A DNA stretch of 18,996 nt from Oligosphaeraceae bacterium (GTDB lineage: Bacteria; Verrucomicrobiota; Lentisphaeria; Oligosphaerales; Oligosphaeraceae), in assembly GCA_012515455.1 (NCBI GenBank), contig JAAYYJ010000217.1:1-18996 (forward strand), given 5' to 3'. The position numbers and the translations under genes are program-made. Shown piece after piece: positions 6,734 through 13,968 of the stretch. How positions within the stretch are numbered: position 1 is the first letter of the stretch; each line of letters begins with the position of its first letter. Below the pieces are notes generated by a model, which was not told the DNA's origin, searched no databases, and saw only the letters and a list, made by a program, of their open reading frames with translations.

Positions 6734-8800
6734 ATGGCGCATATTTTTGACAACGGCAGCATCCATCTTGAGTTCGCTTCCGACGGCAGCCTGCTGTCGC
6801 TGGGAAAAGCTGGTGACGGTGGCTGGAACTACGTCCAGCCGCACTGTTTCTGGCGCCTGATTATCAGTTCAGGCAGTTCCCTGGAAGTAGAGGTACTGCC
6901 CCAGAGCGGCAAGGTTGCGGTCAGCGGTACGGGCGCAGATTTCGCCCTGCACTACAGCGATTTGCGCACCGTATTCGGCCAGCCGGTTGACCTCCAGGTC
7001 ACGGTCAGAGGCCGCCTGCAGGGTGAGGACCTGCTGCTGTCCCTGGAAGTGGAGAGTAATCTTCCGGCCGGGGATCTGGTACGGGAGTGCCACTTCCCGG
7101 TACTCTGCCTGAGCGAGGCAGCCGAGCAGCTGTCCTTGCATAATTCCAACGCCGGCGGGACAGTCTGGTCGTCAGTGGCGGAGCACAAGTACCGCCTGAC
7201 ACCCGGCGGGCCGCAATACCAGAGCATGGATTTTATCTACGAGCGGGAGATCTGCCGCTACCCCGGTTCGACCGCCGCCACCAATTGTTTTGCCCTGGCC
7301 TCGGACCACGGGGGCTTGTATGTCGGCAATCACGACCCGTCCTTCGAGTATACCGAGCACGTCTTCGAACTGGAGAAGCGGCGGCTCTTCAATCTGCTGA
7401 TGGTCAAAACCCCGTTTTTGCCCTCGGGCGGGAAGTGCCGCTATGACGGATATGTCCTGTCGCTCTATGACGGGCGCTGGTTCAAGGCTGCCGACAAATA
7501 CCGGTCCTGGGCGGAGACCTGGTATGAATTCAAGCCTCTCCCGGAGAGAATCCGGGCCATGCAGGGCTGGCAGCGGCTGATTATGCGCACCCAGTACGGA
7601 GAGAATTCGTACCCCTTCGCAACCATGCCGCAGATTTACGCCGATGGCGCTGCCGCCGGGATTGACTCGCTGCTGATGTTCGGCTGGCACCAGAGCGGGC
7701 ACGACTGCGACTACCCGGAGTACATCCCCTCCCGCGAATTGGGCGGCAAAGAGTCCATGCGCGAGAATATTCGCAAATTCCAGCAGCTCGGCGGGCAGGT
7801 CTTCCTGTATGCCAACGGCAATTTGATTGACAAAAACAGCCAGTTCTATCTCCAGGGTAAGGGTAAGAAGGCCAGCGTCAAGGATTTCCTGGGCAATGAG
7901 ACCAGCGAGAACTGGTGCTTCAGTGGCCGCGGTATCGCCAACCGGGTTTTCGGCAACCGCTCGTTCGTGACCGCCTGCCCCGCCTGCCGGGAGTGGCTGG
8001 ATAAACTCAAGGAGTACGTCGACCTGGCGGTCGAGGTCGAGGCGGACGGCGTCTTCTTCGACCAGGTCGGAGCCGGAGCGCGCGTCTGCTGTGATCAGAG
8101 CCATGGTCATCCGGTGCCTTATTTCGGCATTATGAACGGCCGGCGGGACCTGGTCGCGGAAATGCGGCGGTACGCCCAGGCCAAAAAGCCAGGCATGAGC
8201 ATCGGCATCGAGCATATCACCGATATAACTGCCCAGCACGCCGATTATATCCACACTTGCGGGGGCGGCAATGCAGTGGTCAATCCGGGTTGGGAAAAAC
8301 GCGGCGAGAAGCCGCACATCGCGAACGATTACCGCTGGTTCCACTATATTTTCCCGGAGGTGGTATTGTCCAACCGCACCATTCGTGATGACCGTGAGAT
8401 TGAAATGCGGGTCAACCGGATGCTGTTGCTGAATCTGGTGTCCGATGTCGAGGTCTACCGCTGTCAGCGCACCATCGCCTCGGAACCGCATTATCAGCAG
8501 TACCTGGGGGCGGTCAATGCGTTCCGGCACCAGCACCGCGCATTGCTGCAAGGTGCCCGGTACCGGGCGGATTCGCTGCAGCAGAATAGCAACCCCGAGA
8601 TCGATTCAGAGAGCCACATTGCTCCGTCAGGGCAGATCGTGGTCCTGGCCACGCAGTCGCATCTGGAGTCGGCGACGACCCGGATAAGTGTCGCAGGCCG
8701 GCAGCTGCAGAGCCATGCTTTCCTGGGCCAAGGGGAGCTGCTCCCGGATGGCAGTCTGCGCCTCTCCCGGCACGCGGTAGCGCTGCTGGTTTTTGCCTGA
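6734..8800 (+). CDS. DUF6259-like putative glycoside hydrolase
   Basis: A 688-aa protein that I place, from memory of its style, with DUF6259-type proteins, which look like (beta/alpha)8 glycosidases without an established activity. Residues 1 to about 270 are a beta-sandwich-like domain. The putative barrel follows: DSLLMFGWHQSGHDCDYPEY (about 313-332), a strand ending VFLYANGN, ADGVFFDQVGAG (D443 at a strand end) and MSIGIEHITD (E493). D443 and E493 are the natural candidates for nucleophile/acid-base. No signal peptide, so probably cytoplasmic. Start: ATG with GGAGG 7 nt upstream. It lies 71 nt after the SlyD-like gene and may share that transcript. A GH36/GH31-like clan relation is inference. 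Confidence 0.7.
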   Translation: MAHIFDNGSIHLEFASDGSLLSLGKAGDGGWNYVQPHCFWRLIISSGSSLEVEVLPQSGKVAVSGTGADFALHYSDLRTVFGQPVDLQVTVRGRLQGEDLLLSLEVESNLPAGDLVRECHFPVLCLSEAAEQLSLHNSNAGGTVWSSVAEHKYRLTPGGPQYQSMDFIYEREICRYPGSTAATNCFALASDHGGLYVGNHDPSFEYTEHVFELEKRRLFNLLMVKTPFLPSGGKCRYDGYVLSLYDGRWFKAADKYRSWAETWYEFKPLPERIRAMQGWQRLIMRTQYGENSYPFATMPQIYADGAAAGIDSLLMFGWHQSGHDCDYPEYIPSRELGGKESMRENIRKFQQLGGQVFLYANGNLIDKNSQFYLQGKGKKASVKDFLGNETSENWCFSGRGIANRVFGNRSFVTACPACREWLDKLKEYVDLAVEVEADGVFFDQVGAGARVCCDQSHGHPVPYFGIMNGRRDLVAEMRRYAQAKKPGMSIGIEHITDITAQHADYIHTCGGGNAVVNPGWEKRGEKPHIANDYRWFHYIFPEVVLSNRTIRDDREIEMRVNRMLLLNLVSDVEVYRCQRTIASEPHYQQYLGAVNAFRHQHRALLQGARYRADSLQQNSNPEIDSESHIAPSGQIVVLATQSHLESATTRISVAGRQLQSHAFLGQGELLPDGSLRLSRHAVALLVFA

Positions 8801-8804
8801 CGGT

Positions 8805-8833
8805 GCTGGCGCGGGCAGATCAGCCCGGCCAGC
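8805..8833. terminator. GC-rich hairpin at the convergent end of the DUF6259-like and M50 genes
   Basis: GCTGGC-G-CGGGC (8805-8816) pairs with GCCCGGCCAGC (8823-8833) around an AGATCA loop, with a single bulged G. It sits between a plus-strand stop (8798-8800) and a minus-strand stop (8820-8822), its right arm being the last codons of the minus gene. No T tract follows on either strand. Probable bidirectional 3'-end or terminator element, like the one at 1360-1393. Confidence 0.4.
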
Positions 8834-9488
8834 AGTCCAGCAGCCATTGCAGCAAGAACTGCCCTTTGCGGGCGAACACCGGCCAGGCCTCCGGCCATTG
8901 CCGGGTTGTGGTCAGCACTGCTAGGTAGATGAACAGTGCATTGAAGGCCAGGATCAGGGCCAGGGAAAAGAGCACCCCCTTGAGGCGCAAATCGGCCTGT
9001 CCTTTACTGAGGGCGAAGCAAGTCAGCACCACGTGGTAAGCGTAGCAGATTCCCAGGACGATGGCGGCGTAGTGCAGGCAGGGGCTATACCATTTCGGCC
9101 AGAGCGCCACCGCCAGTCCCCACAGGCCAGTGCAGATCAGAAAATAGAACGGCACGAAATACGGCGCCAGAATGATCCAGACATTGGGCTGCTTGATTTC
9201 CACAAAACCACCGCTGGCCCGGCAGCGAAATTTGCCCGTCTCCTTGAAAAACAACTTCGCGCTCAGCCAGTGCGTGCACTCATGCCCGAAGATGTACAAT
9301 GGCGTGAGGCGGCTGACCAGAGTGAAAAACAGCCCGCCGGCGAGGAACCCGCCGGCAAAAAACCAGTACAGGCGCTCTTGGGGCAGGTTCCGCCCCAGTT
9401 CCCAGATGCTCCAGAAGAGCGTGGCGGCGAGCAGCAGCAGCGGGGGCACGCAGGCCCAATGCAGTAATCGAAAAAAGAATTTTTTCAA
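8820..9488 (-). CDS. M50-type integral membrane zinc metalloprotease
   Basis: A 222-aa multi-spanning membrane protein with the zinc motif HECTH (69-73) at the edge of a hydrophobic segment, as in site-2-protease-type (M50) peptidases that cut within or near membranes. Hydrophobic segments lie at about 12-32, 41-60, 102-126, 138-160 and 172-193. The stretch NVWIILAPYFVPFY (102-115) and the pattern YHVVLTCFALSKGQADLRLKG (151-171) resemble a compact uncharacterised M50-like subgroup. D166, or less likely H152, could be the third zinc ligand. No PDZ domain is present. The start is a TTG at 9488 (MKKFFFR), without a strong ribosome-binding site, 12 nt after the GH29 stop, so it is probably translated from the same mRNA. 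Substrate unknown. Confidence 0.75.
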   Translation of the reverse strand: MKKFFFRLLHWACVPPLLLLAATLFWSIWELGRNLPQERLYWFFAGGFLAGGLFFTLVSRLTPLYIFGHECTHWLSAKLFFKETGKFRCRASGGFVEIKQPNVWIILAPYFVPFYFLICTGLWGLAVALWPKWYSPCLHYAAIVLGICYAYHVVLTCFALSKGQADLRLKGVLFSLALILAFNALFIYLAVLTTTRQWPEAWPVFARKGQFLLQWLLDCWPG

Positions 9489-9500
9489 GGTCGGACCAGT

Positions 9501-10730
9501 TTAGAGTATTGCTTCAGTGAAATCCAGGCGGATGACAGGCACTTCCGGGAATGCCTGTCCAGCGGGCAGTCCGTATAGGTGCAGACGAGGCTCAGGCGAG
9601 GTCAGGGCGATTTGTGGCAGGATGATCAGTTCAGCTGGCACCGTTGCACCGGTGTTGAGCAACACCGCCCGCTGCGGCAGGGTCCGGAATGCTGGCAGGC
9701 CGTAACCGGAACACTGGAAGCCCTGCAGGAAATGCAGGAAGAAGGTGCTGCCCCGGCGGGTGACCAGAAAGTCTCCGCTGGGTTGTCCGGGCAGGGTGCA
9801 GATCTCGGTGTCGGCGAAGGACTCCTGCACACCTTTGTACCAACGGCCGATCCGGCGCAGGATTTCCTGGGCCTCAGGCGGGATGCAGCCTTGCGCATCG
9901 GGACCGACGTTGAGCAGATAATTGCCGCCCCGGGCCAAAATTTCATCCATTGACTGCATGAGGAACAGGGGCGAGTAGTAATCTTCGTTGCGGCGGTATC
10001 CCCAGGAGCAGCGTCCGACTGACTGGCAGGCCTCGGTCGGGCGGCTGAACGCCTGACCTGGCGGGATGTGCCGTTCGGGCGTGTCATAGTCACCGGGGCC
10101 ATAGCCGCGGTCGTTGATCAGTGCGGCGGGCTGCAGTTCGCGGATCAGGGCATTGAGCTCCGGGAAATTCACCCCCGGCGGGATGTCCCAGAAGAACTCC
10201 GAGATCTCGCCATAGTTGCGGCAGAGCTCGTGCAGCTGGTTTTTGACATATGCCACGTATTGCAGCAAATCCGGCTGGTCGCCGGGATTGGGGCGGGGGA
10301 GCTGATGGTCTCCGCCGAAGTTCAAGGAACTCGGGCAATGCCAGTCTGGGCAGGAGTAGTATAAGCCCAGGCGGATGCCGCGCCGGTGGCAGGCCTTGGC
10401 CAGCATAGCCAGGACGTCCCGGCCGTAGGGTGTGTGCATGATATTGTAGTCGGTGAATTTGCTGTCCCACAGGCAAAATCCGTCATGGTGTTTGCAGGTG
10501 AAGCAGATATACTCCATACCGGCTTCCTGGCAGAGGTCCAGCCAGGCTTCCGGATCAAACTGCTGCGGGTTGAATTGTTCAGCCAGTTTGACGTACTCGG
10601 CCGAGGGGATGTGCATGCGCCATTGGTATTGTTCGTGAAATGCCCTTACTGAGTAGATGCCCCAGTGCACGAACAACCCGAAACGCTGGCGAAAAAACCA
10701 ATCCCGGGCATCATTGAAACGTGGAATCAT
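9501..10730 (-). CDS. GH29 alpha-L-fucosidase (cytoplasmic)
   Basis: GH29 enzymes are retaining alpha-L-fucosidases. This protein has 409 aa, essentially the catalytic barrel with a small C-terminal beta domain; many family members are longer. Signatures: FGLFVHWGIYSV (17-28), TCKHHDGFCLWDSKFTDYN (78-96, substrate-pocket histidines H81/H82), FFWDIPPG (179-186) with D182 as the expected nucleophile, INDRGYGPGDYDTPER (205-220), and GGNYLLNVGPDAQG (268-281). No signal peptide is present. The start at 10730 is supported by GGAG 6 nt upstream and by the family-typical N-terminus; the longer in-frame extension is out-of-frame shadow of the upstream gene. It lies 13 nt after the DUF1284-type gene and 12 nt before the M50 gene. 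The acid/base residue is not assignable by eye in GH29. Confidence 0.92.
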   Translation of the reverse strand: MIPRFNDARDWFFRQRFGLFVHWGIYSVRAFHEQYQWRMHIPSAEYVKLAEQFNPQQFDPEAWLDLCQEAGMEYICFTCKHHDGFCLWDSKFTDYNIMHTPYGRDVLAMLAKACHRRGIRLGLYYSCPDWHCPSSLNFGGDHQLPRPNPGDQPDLLQYVAYVKNQLHELCRNYGEISEFFWDIPPGVNFPELNALIRELQPAALINDRGYGPGDYDTPERHIPPGQAFSRPTEACQSVGRCSWGYRRNEDYYSPLFLMQSMDEILARGGNYLLNVGPDAQGCIPPEAQEILRRIGRWYKGVQESFADTEICTLPGQPSGDFLVTRRGSTFFLHFLQGFQCSGYGLPAFRTLPQRAVLLNTGATVPAELIILPQIALTSPEPRLHLYGLPAGQAFPEVPVIRLDFTEAIL

Positions 10731-10743
10731 CGGTGGCTCCAGT

Positions 10744-11793
10744 TCAGTTTTCTGGTTTGAGCAGGGAATTCCGGACCTGCTCTGCCCCCGGGCGGGCCCG
10801 GATGCCGAGCTGGTCAGCCGCGGCCTGGCGGTAGCGGCTTTGTTCCGGCGGGGTCCGGGCGGTCTGACAGATCGACCAGGCTTCCTGCGTCTGACGGCCG
10901 GTATTGAAGGCGCAGACCCGACCTTGATCGGGAATGCGCTCGTAAACGAGTTGGAACAGCTGCCAGGCCGGCAGAACCGCGCCGTAGTCCAGTCCCAGCA
11001 GCTGCAGTGTATCCAGGTCCTTCTTCTGGTCGCGCAGGCCCATCCCGAAAGCAGCGTCACACAAACCGCTCGCGGGGTCATAGCCGACGCAGGGGAAACA
11101 GATCATGCAGGGGCCAGACACGAGTTCGATGAGCACCTCGGGGTTGGCCCGGCAGTTCTCCACTGCCTCGTAGAGATTGTCTTCAGGGATCGGCTGATAG
11201 TCACCCGCCCGGCAGGCGCCGGTGAAGCAGGACATGCAGAGCAGATGATGCGGGCGGATGCGGAGATGCGCACTGGCGCTGACGGCAGCCGCGCTTGCGC
11301 GTTTGCAGCGCCGGAGTTCAGCGCTGCTGCGTCCAGGCAGCAGGGTCTCCAGAGCCCGTTCCCGTCCCCGTTCGAAATTGCCGCTGCCGGCATACCGGCA
11401 GCCCTTCCAGGCCGGGCCGGTTACGGCCGGAAAACCGCAGATATCCGCAGTGGTGAGGATGCCGGTCTCCGGCCGCAGCACCGCCCGGAGCAGGTCTCCC
11501 GCCGGTATTTCCGCACCCGGGAGCAGCCCCAGGCGCTGCAGGATGGTCAGGTCGCGGCGGAGATTGAACGACTTCCCTTCCGGGGTGTCTGCGGCAGCGC
11601 CGGGATTCTGAAAACGGAAGGTCGATTCCACCTCGCAGCAGAGCCGCAGAACACAATGCCGATTTGCCGCGAGGCGGCTTTGCAGCTCATCGAGCTGGTC
11701 GGCAAAATAATACGGTTCCTGGCCCTGTCGCCCCAGGCGGCAGATCAGACACAGGAATTGATACGGCCGGATTTTGCAAGCTGTGGCGGACAT
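10744..11793 (-). CDS. Tandemly duplicated DUF1284-type cysteine-rich protein
   Basis: A 349-aa protein made of two related copies of a domain resembling DUF1284, function unknown. The C-terminal copy (about 178-330) has RIRPHHLLCMSCFTGAC (178-194), CMICFPC (229-235), LCD (244-246) and MGLRDQKKDLDTLQLLGLDYG (251-271), suggesting a metal or Fe-S site. The N-terminal copy (about 7-151) aligns (KIRPYQFLC, LRRDLTILQRLGLLPG, then GCRYAG against SICQTA), but HH is YQ and the CxxCxxC cluster is replaced (STFRFQN). It therefore probably lacks the site. Start ATG at 11793 with AGGAG 6 nt upstream; upstream in-frame codons are rejected. It heads a tight transcript with the fucosidase and M50 gene. Confidence 0.75.
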   Translation of the reverse strand: MSATACKIRPYQFLCLICRLGRQGQEPYYFADQLDELQSRLAANRHCVLRLCCEVESTFRFQNPGAAADTPEGKSFNLRRDLTILQRLGLLPGAEIPAGDLLRAVLRPETGILTTADICGFPAVTGPAWKGCRYAGSGNFERGRERALETLLPGRSSAELRRCKRASAAAVSASAHLRIRPHHLLCMSCFTGACRAGDYQPIPEDNLYEAVENCRANPEVLIELVSGPCMICFPCVGYDPASGLCDAAFGMGLRDQKKDLDTLQLLGLDYGAVLPAWQLFQLVYERIPDQGRVCAFNTGRQTQEAWSICQTARTPPEQSRYRQAAADQLGIRARPGAEQVRNSLLKPEN

Positions 11794-11842
11794 GCTGGGC
11801 TCCTGGTGCTGCGGTTGGCTCAGATCAGGCGAAGGCTCTTGT

Positions 11843-11866
11843 GATAATATAAGCAAGTTCGAACTT
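11843..11866 (-). promoter_or_regulatory. Palindromic operator candidate with -10-like box upstream of the DUF1284-GH29-M50 operon
   Basis: AAGTTCGAACTT (11855-11866) is a perfect 12-bp palindrome. Minus-strand TATATT (11846-11851) lies 3 bp from it, at a suitable distance (about 50 nt) from the start at 11793; the plus strand also reads GATAAT at 11843. A palindrome in the -10/-35 spacer is the usual position of a repressor operator. No canonical -35 is visible. Which regulator might bind is unknown; none is encoded in the window. Confidence 0.4.
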
Positions 11867-11997
11867 TTCGGGCCGGGGAACCGTGAAAAATTAAGGCCGA
11901 GGGGCATTTTGTCTGCCCGGGGCTGATGGCATCCCTGCTGGTTGTTGCGGGTCATTGCTGCCTGCCAGCCCTCCGGCAACTAGTTTGCCCGGCCAGT

Positions 11998-12030
11998 CCA
12001 GGGCGGGTCAGCATTGCCGCCCCGCCCTGG
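11998..12030. other. Perfect 10-bp inverted repeat between the divergent operons
   Basis: CCAGGGCGGG (11998-12007) is the exact reverse complement of CCCGCCCTGG (12021-12030), with a 13-nt loop. On the plus strand it is followed by the modestly T-rich TGGTTTCCTT. It could be a terminator or attenuator for readthrough, or a protein-binding site; nothing in the sequence distinguishes these. Confidence 0.4.
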
Positions 12031-12143
12031 TGGTTTCCTTCCTGCGCTCTCGTCCGGATAATGCAAGTTCACCGCCGCCACGGCCGTGAGCACTGCCGGC
12101 GGAAATTAGGAGACGCATTTCAGGCAAAACGGCAAAAAGAGAA

Positions 12144-12149
12144 TATATT
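12144..12149 (+). promoter_or_regulatory. Candidate -10 box for the asnB-like operon
   Basis: TATATT lies in a local AT-rich patch (AAAAGAGAATATATTGTG), 28 nt before the ATG at 12178. No convincing -35 is seen at 17 bp. The same hexamer appears before typA and before the DUF1284-type gene, which supports it weakly as a genome-typical -10. Confidence 0.3.
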
Positions 12150-12177
12150 GTGTTTTTTACCTCCGAGGACACAGAAC

Positions 12178-13929
12178 ATGGACGATTTCATTGGCTGTTT
12201 TTCTTATGAAGACCGCTGGTCCCTGCGCTGGGAGGGCCCGGCTGACTGCCATGCCGAGAAGGATGGCTGCCAGGTGTTGTTTGCCGGTGTGCTGCGCAAC
12301 CGGCCCGAGCTCGTTGAGCTGCTGCGATGCCCGCCGGACCTGCCGGCGGCGGCCCTGTTTCTGGAACTGTATCTGAAATACGGCGAGGCCGCGGCCGCAA
12401 AATTGAATGGCCCGTTCTGTTTTGCACTGCTGAGCCGTCAGCCGGAGAAAGTTCTGCTGGGCCGTGACCAGCTGGGTCAGTCCTTTCTGTTTTATGGCCG
12501 TGACAGCCAGCAGAATCTGCTCTGCTCCAACCGTCTGCCTCTGCTGCTCCAGCAGCCGGGGCTGTGTCGCGACCTCGATTTGCTGGCTTTACAGGATTAC
12601 CTGGGCTTGGGATACATCCCCAGTCCCCGGACCATTTACCAGTCCGTTGCCAAAGTCCGGCCCGCGTCCCTGGTGCTGTTCACTGGTCCGCAGACAGAGG
12701 GGACCAGCCTGACCTACTGGGAGCCGGTGTATTTACCCAAGCGGGTGCTGCCCTGGCCGGAAGTCGGGCGGGAATGCCGGCGCCTGTTGGAGCAGGCCGG
12801 CCGGCGCTGCCTGCAGGGGCACGCGCAGGCCAATTATCTCCTCTCGGGCGGCATTGATTCCGGAGTAGTTCTGGGTTTGACTGCGCCTCTGCAGGAAAGA
12901 GCCGGAGAGGCCATTTCCATCGCCTTTGACCACCCCTTGTATGATGAAAGCACCCTGGCTGGACTGACTGCCGCCCGGCACCGCCTGCCACAACGGGTGC
13001 GGAAAGTCACTCCCGGGGATATTGAAGCCCTGGCGCCGTTGCTGGCCGGATCGGGTGAGCCCTTCGCCGATTCATCCTTGCTGCCGACCCGCCTCGCACT
13101 GCAGGCGGCAGCTGAGAGCGCGGCAGCGGTCTTCACCGGCGACGGCGGTGATGAGTTGTTCTGCGGCTACCGCCGCCTGCAGTTTATGGCCTGGCGCTGC
13201 TGCTGCTGGGGCCTCCCGGCCGGCATTGGCCAGGCTCTGGCCAAATGCCTGCAGCATGGACTGCCCCAGCCTGGCGAGCAGCGCAGCCGTCTGGCCAATC
13301 TGACCAGGATGATCCGGGCTTTGGCCAAAGAGAAGACCGACTGCTATGCCTGCTTCCAGGAAATCTTTTCCCGCGACTGCCGGCAGCAGCTGCTGACGCG
13401 CACCCAGGAGGATGATTACCTGCAGCGCTGGCGGGCAATCAGCAGCAATTATGCGGCCGAGGATTGGGTGGAAAAATGCGATGCCCTGGATATCCTGACT
13501 TATCTGCCCGATGACGGATTTCGCAAAAGCGATATCGCCGGGACCGGCCTGGGCCTGGATACCCTTTGTCCGATCCTGGACCTGGAGGTGGCGGAGTTCG
13601 CCTTGACCCTGCCCCGGCGGGACAAAATCACCCTCCGGGAACGCAAGCGCCCCCTGCGTCATCTGGCCCGGGAGCTGTTGCCGGCGGAGCTGCTGGCCCA
13701 GACCAAACGCGGCTTCGGCACTCCTGTCGCCGCGTGGTTCCGGGCGGAGCTGGCGCCCATGATCCGGGAGATGGCCCGGACGCTGCCGGACTGGGATCAG
13801 CAGGGATGGCTGAACCGTGACTATGTGCAGGAGCTGGTAAATGCCCATCTGGTACAGAACCGCGATTGCGCACCCCAGCTCTGGACGCTGCTGTGTCTGC
13901 AACTCTGGTGCCAGAGCAGCCGCGCCTGA
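12178..13929 (+). CDS. Asparagine synthetase B-like protein lacking the glutaminase cysteine
   Basis: A 583-aa homologue of AsnB, which makes asparagine from aspartate and ATP with ammonia drawn from glutamine. The synthetase half looks intact: PP-loop LLSGGIDSG (221-229), EPFADSSLLPT (294-304), FTGDGGDELFCGY (319-331) and KRGFGTPVAAWFR. The N-terminal Ntn-type domain is recognisable (LGRDQLGQSFLFYG, 94-107) but degenerate: it starts MDDFIGCFSY instead of MCG-, so the required N-terminal Cys is absent. The RRGPD-type motif is missing and NGEIYN is replaced by AGVLRN. It therefore probably uses free ammonia or another acceptor; beta-lactam-synthetase-like chemistry is possible. Start: GAGG 9 nt upstream; the in-frame extension to 11926 supplies no MCG- start either. 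First gene of the five-gene set. Confidence 0.85.
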   Translation: MDDFIGCFSYEDRWSLRWEGPADCHAEKDGCQVLFAGVLRNRPELVELLRCPPDLPAAALFLELYLKYGEAAAAKLNGPFCFALLSRQPEKVLLGRDQLGQSFLFYGRDSQQNLLCSNRLPLLLQQPGLCRDLDLLALQDYLGLGYIPSPRTIYQSVAKVRPASLVLFTGPQTEGTSLTYWEPVYLPKRVLPWPEVGRECRRLLEQAGRRCLQGHAQANYLLSGGIDSGVVLGLTAPLQERAGEAISIAFDHPLYDESTLAGLTAARHRLPQRVRKVTPGDIEALAPLLAGSGEPFADSSLLPTRLALQAAAESAAAVFTGDGGDELFCGYRRLQFMAWRCCCWGLPAGIGQALAKCLQHGLPQPGEQRSRLANLTRMIRALAKEKTDCYACFQEIFSRDCRQQLLTRTQEDDYLQRWRAISSNYAAEDWVEKCDALDILTYLPDDGFRKSDIAGTGLGLDTLCPILDLEVAEFALTLPRRDKITLRERKRPLRHLARELLPAELLAQTKRGFGTPVAAWFRAELAPMIREMARTLPDWDQQGWLNRDYVQELVNAHLVQNRDCAPQLWTLLCLQLWCQSSRA

Positions 13930-13968
13930 CCCCACCGCCCAAGCGCAAATGGCAGAAGGAATGTCAGC

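Larger units (their letters stand above)
11794..12177. other. 384-bp divergent intergenic region between the DUF1284-type operon and the asnB-like operon
   Basis: No gene is supported here. It contains the 12-bp palindrome and -10-like boxes (11843-11866) near the minus-strand operon, a perfect 10-bp hairpin (11998-12030), a 10-bp palindrome CACGGCCGTG (12079-12088) and a TATATT box 28 nt before the asnB-like start. It is the obvious control region for both divergent operons. Confidence 0.55.

Noticed and set aside
7172..8551. 459-aa open frame on the minus strand inside the DUF6259-like gene
   Set aside because: It is a shadow frame caused by high GC at third codon positions; no recognisable domain, no ribosome-binding site, and fully overlaps a well-supported gene. 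The same reasoning removes the long antisense frames at 2977-3849, 10657-11844, 13072-14211 and 14099-15055.
11854..11867. GTTCGAAC as a possible tRNA T-loop
   Set aside because: The flanking bases cannot form a 5-bp T stem or an acceptor stem, and no D or anticodon arm is found upstream.
11926..12177. In-frame N-terminal extension of the asnB-like gene
   Set aside because: It has no ribosome-binding site, looks non-coding, spans the likely promoter and does not restore the missing MCG- start.
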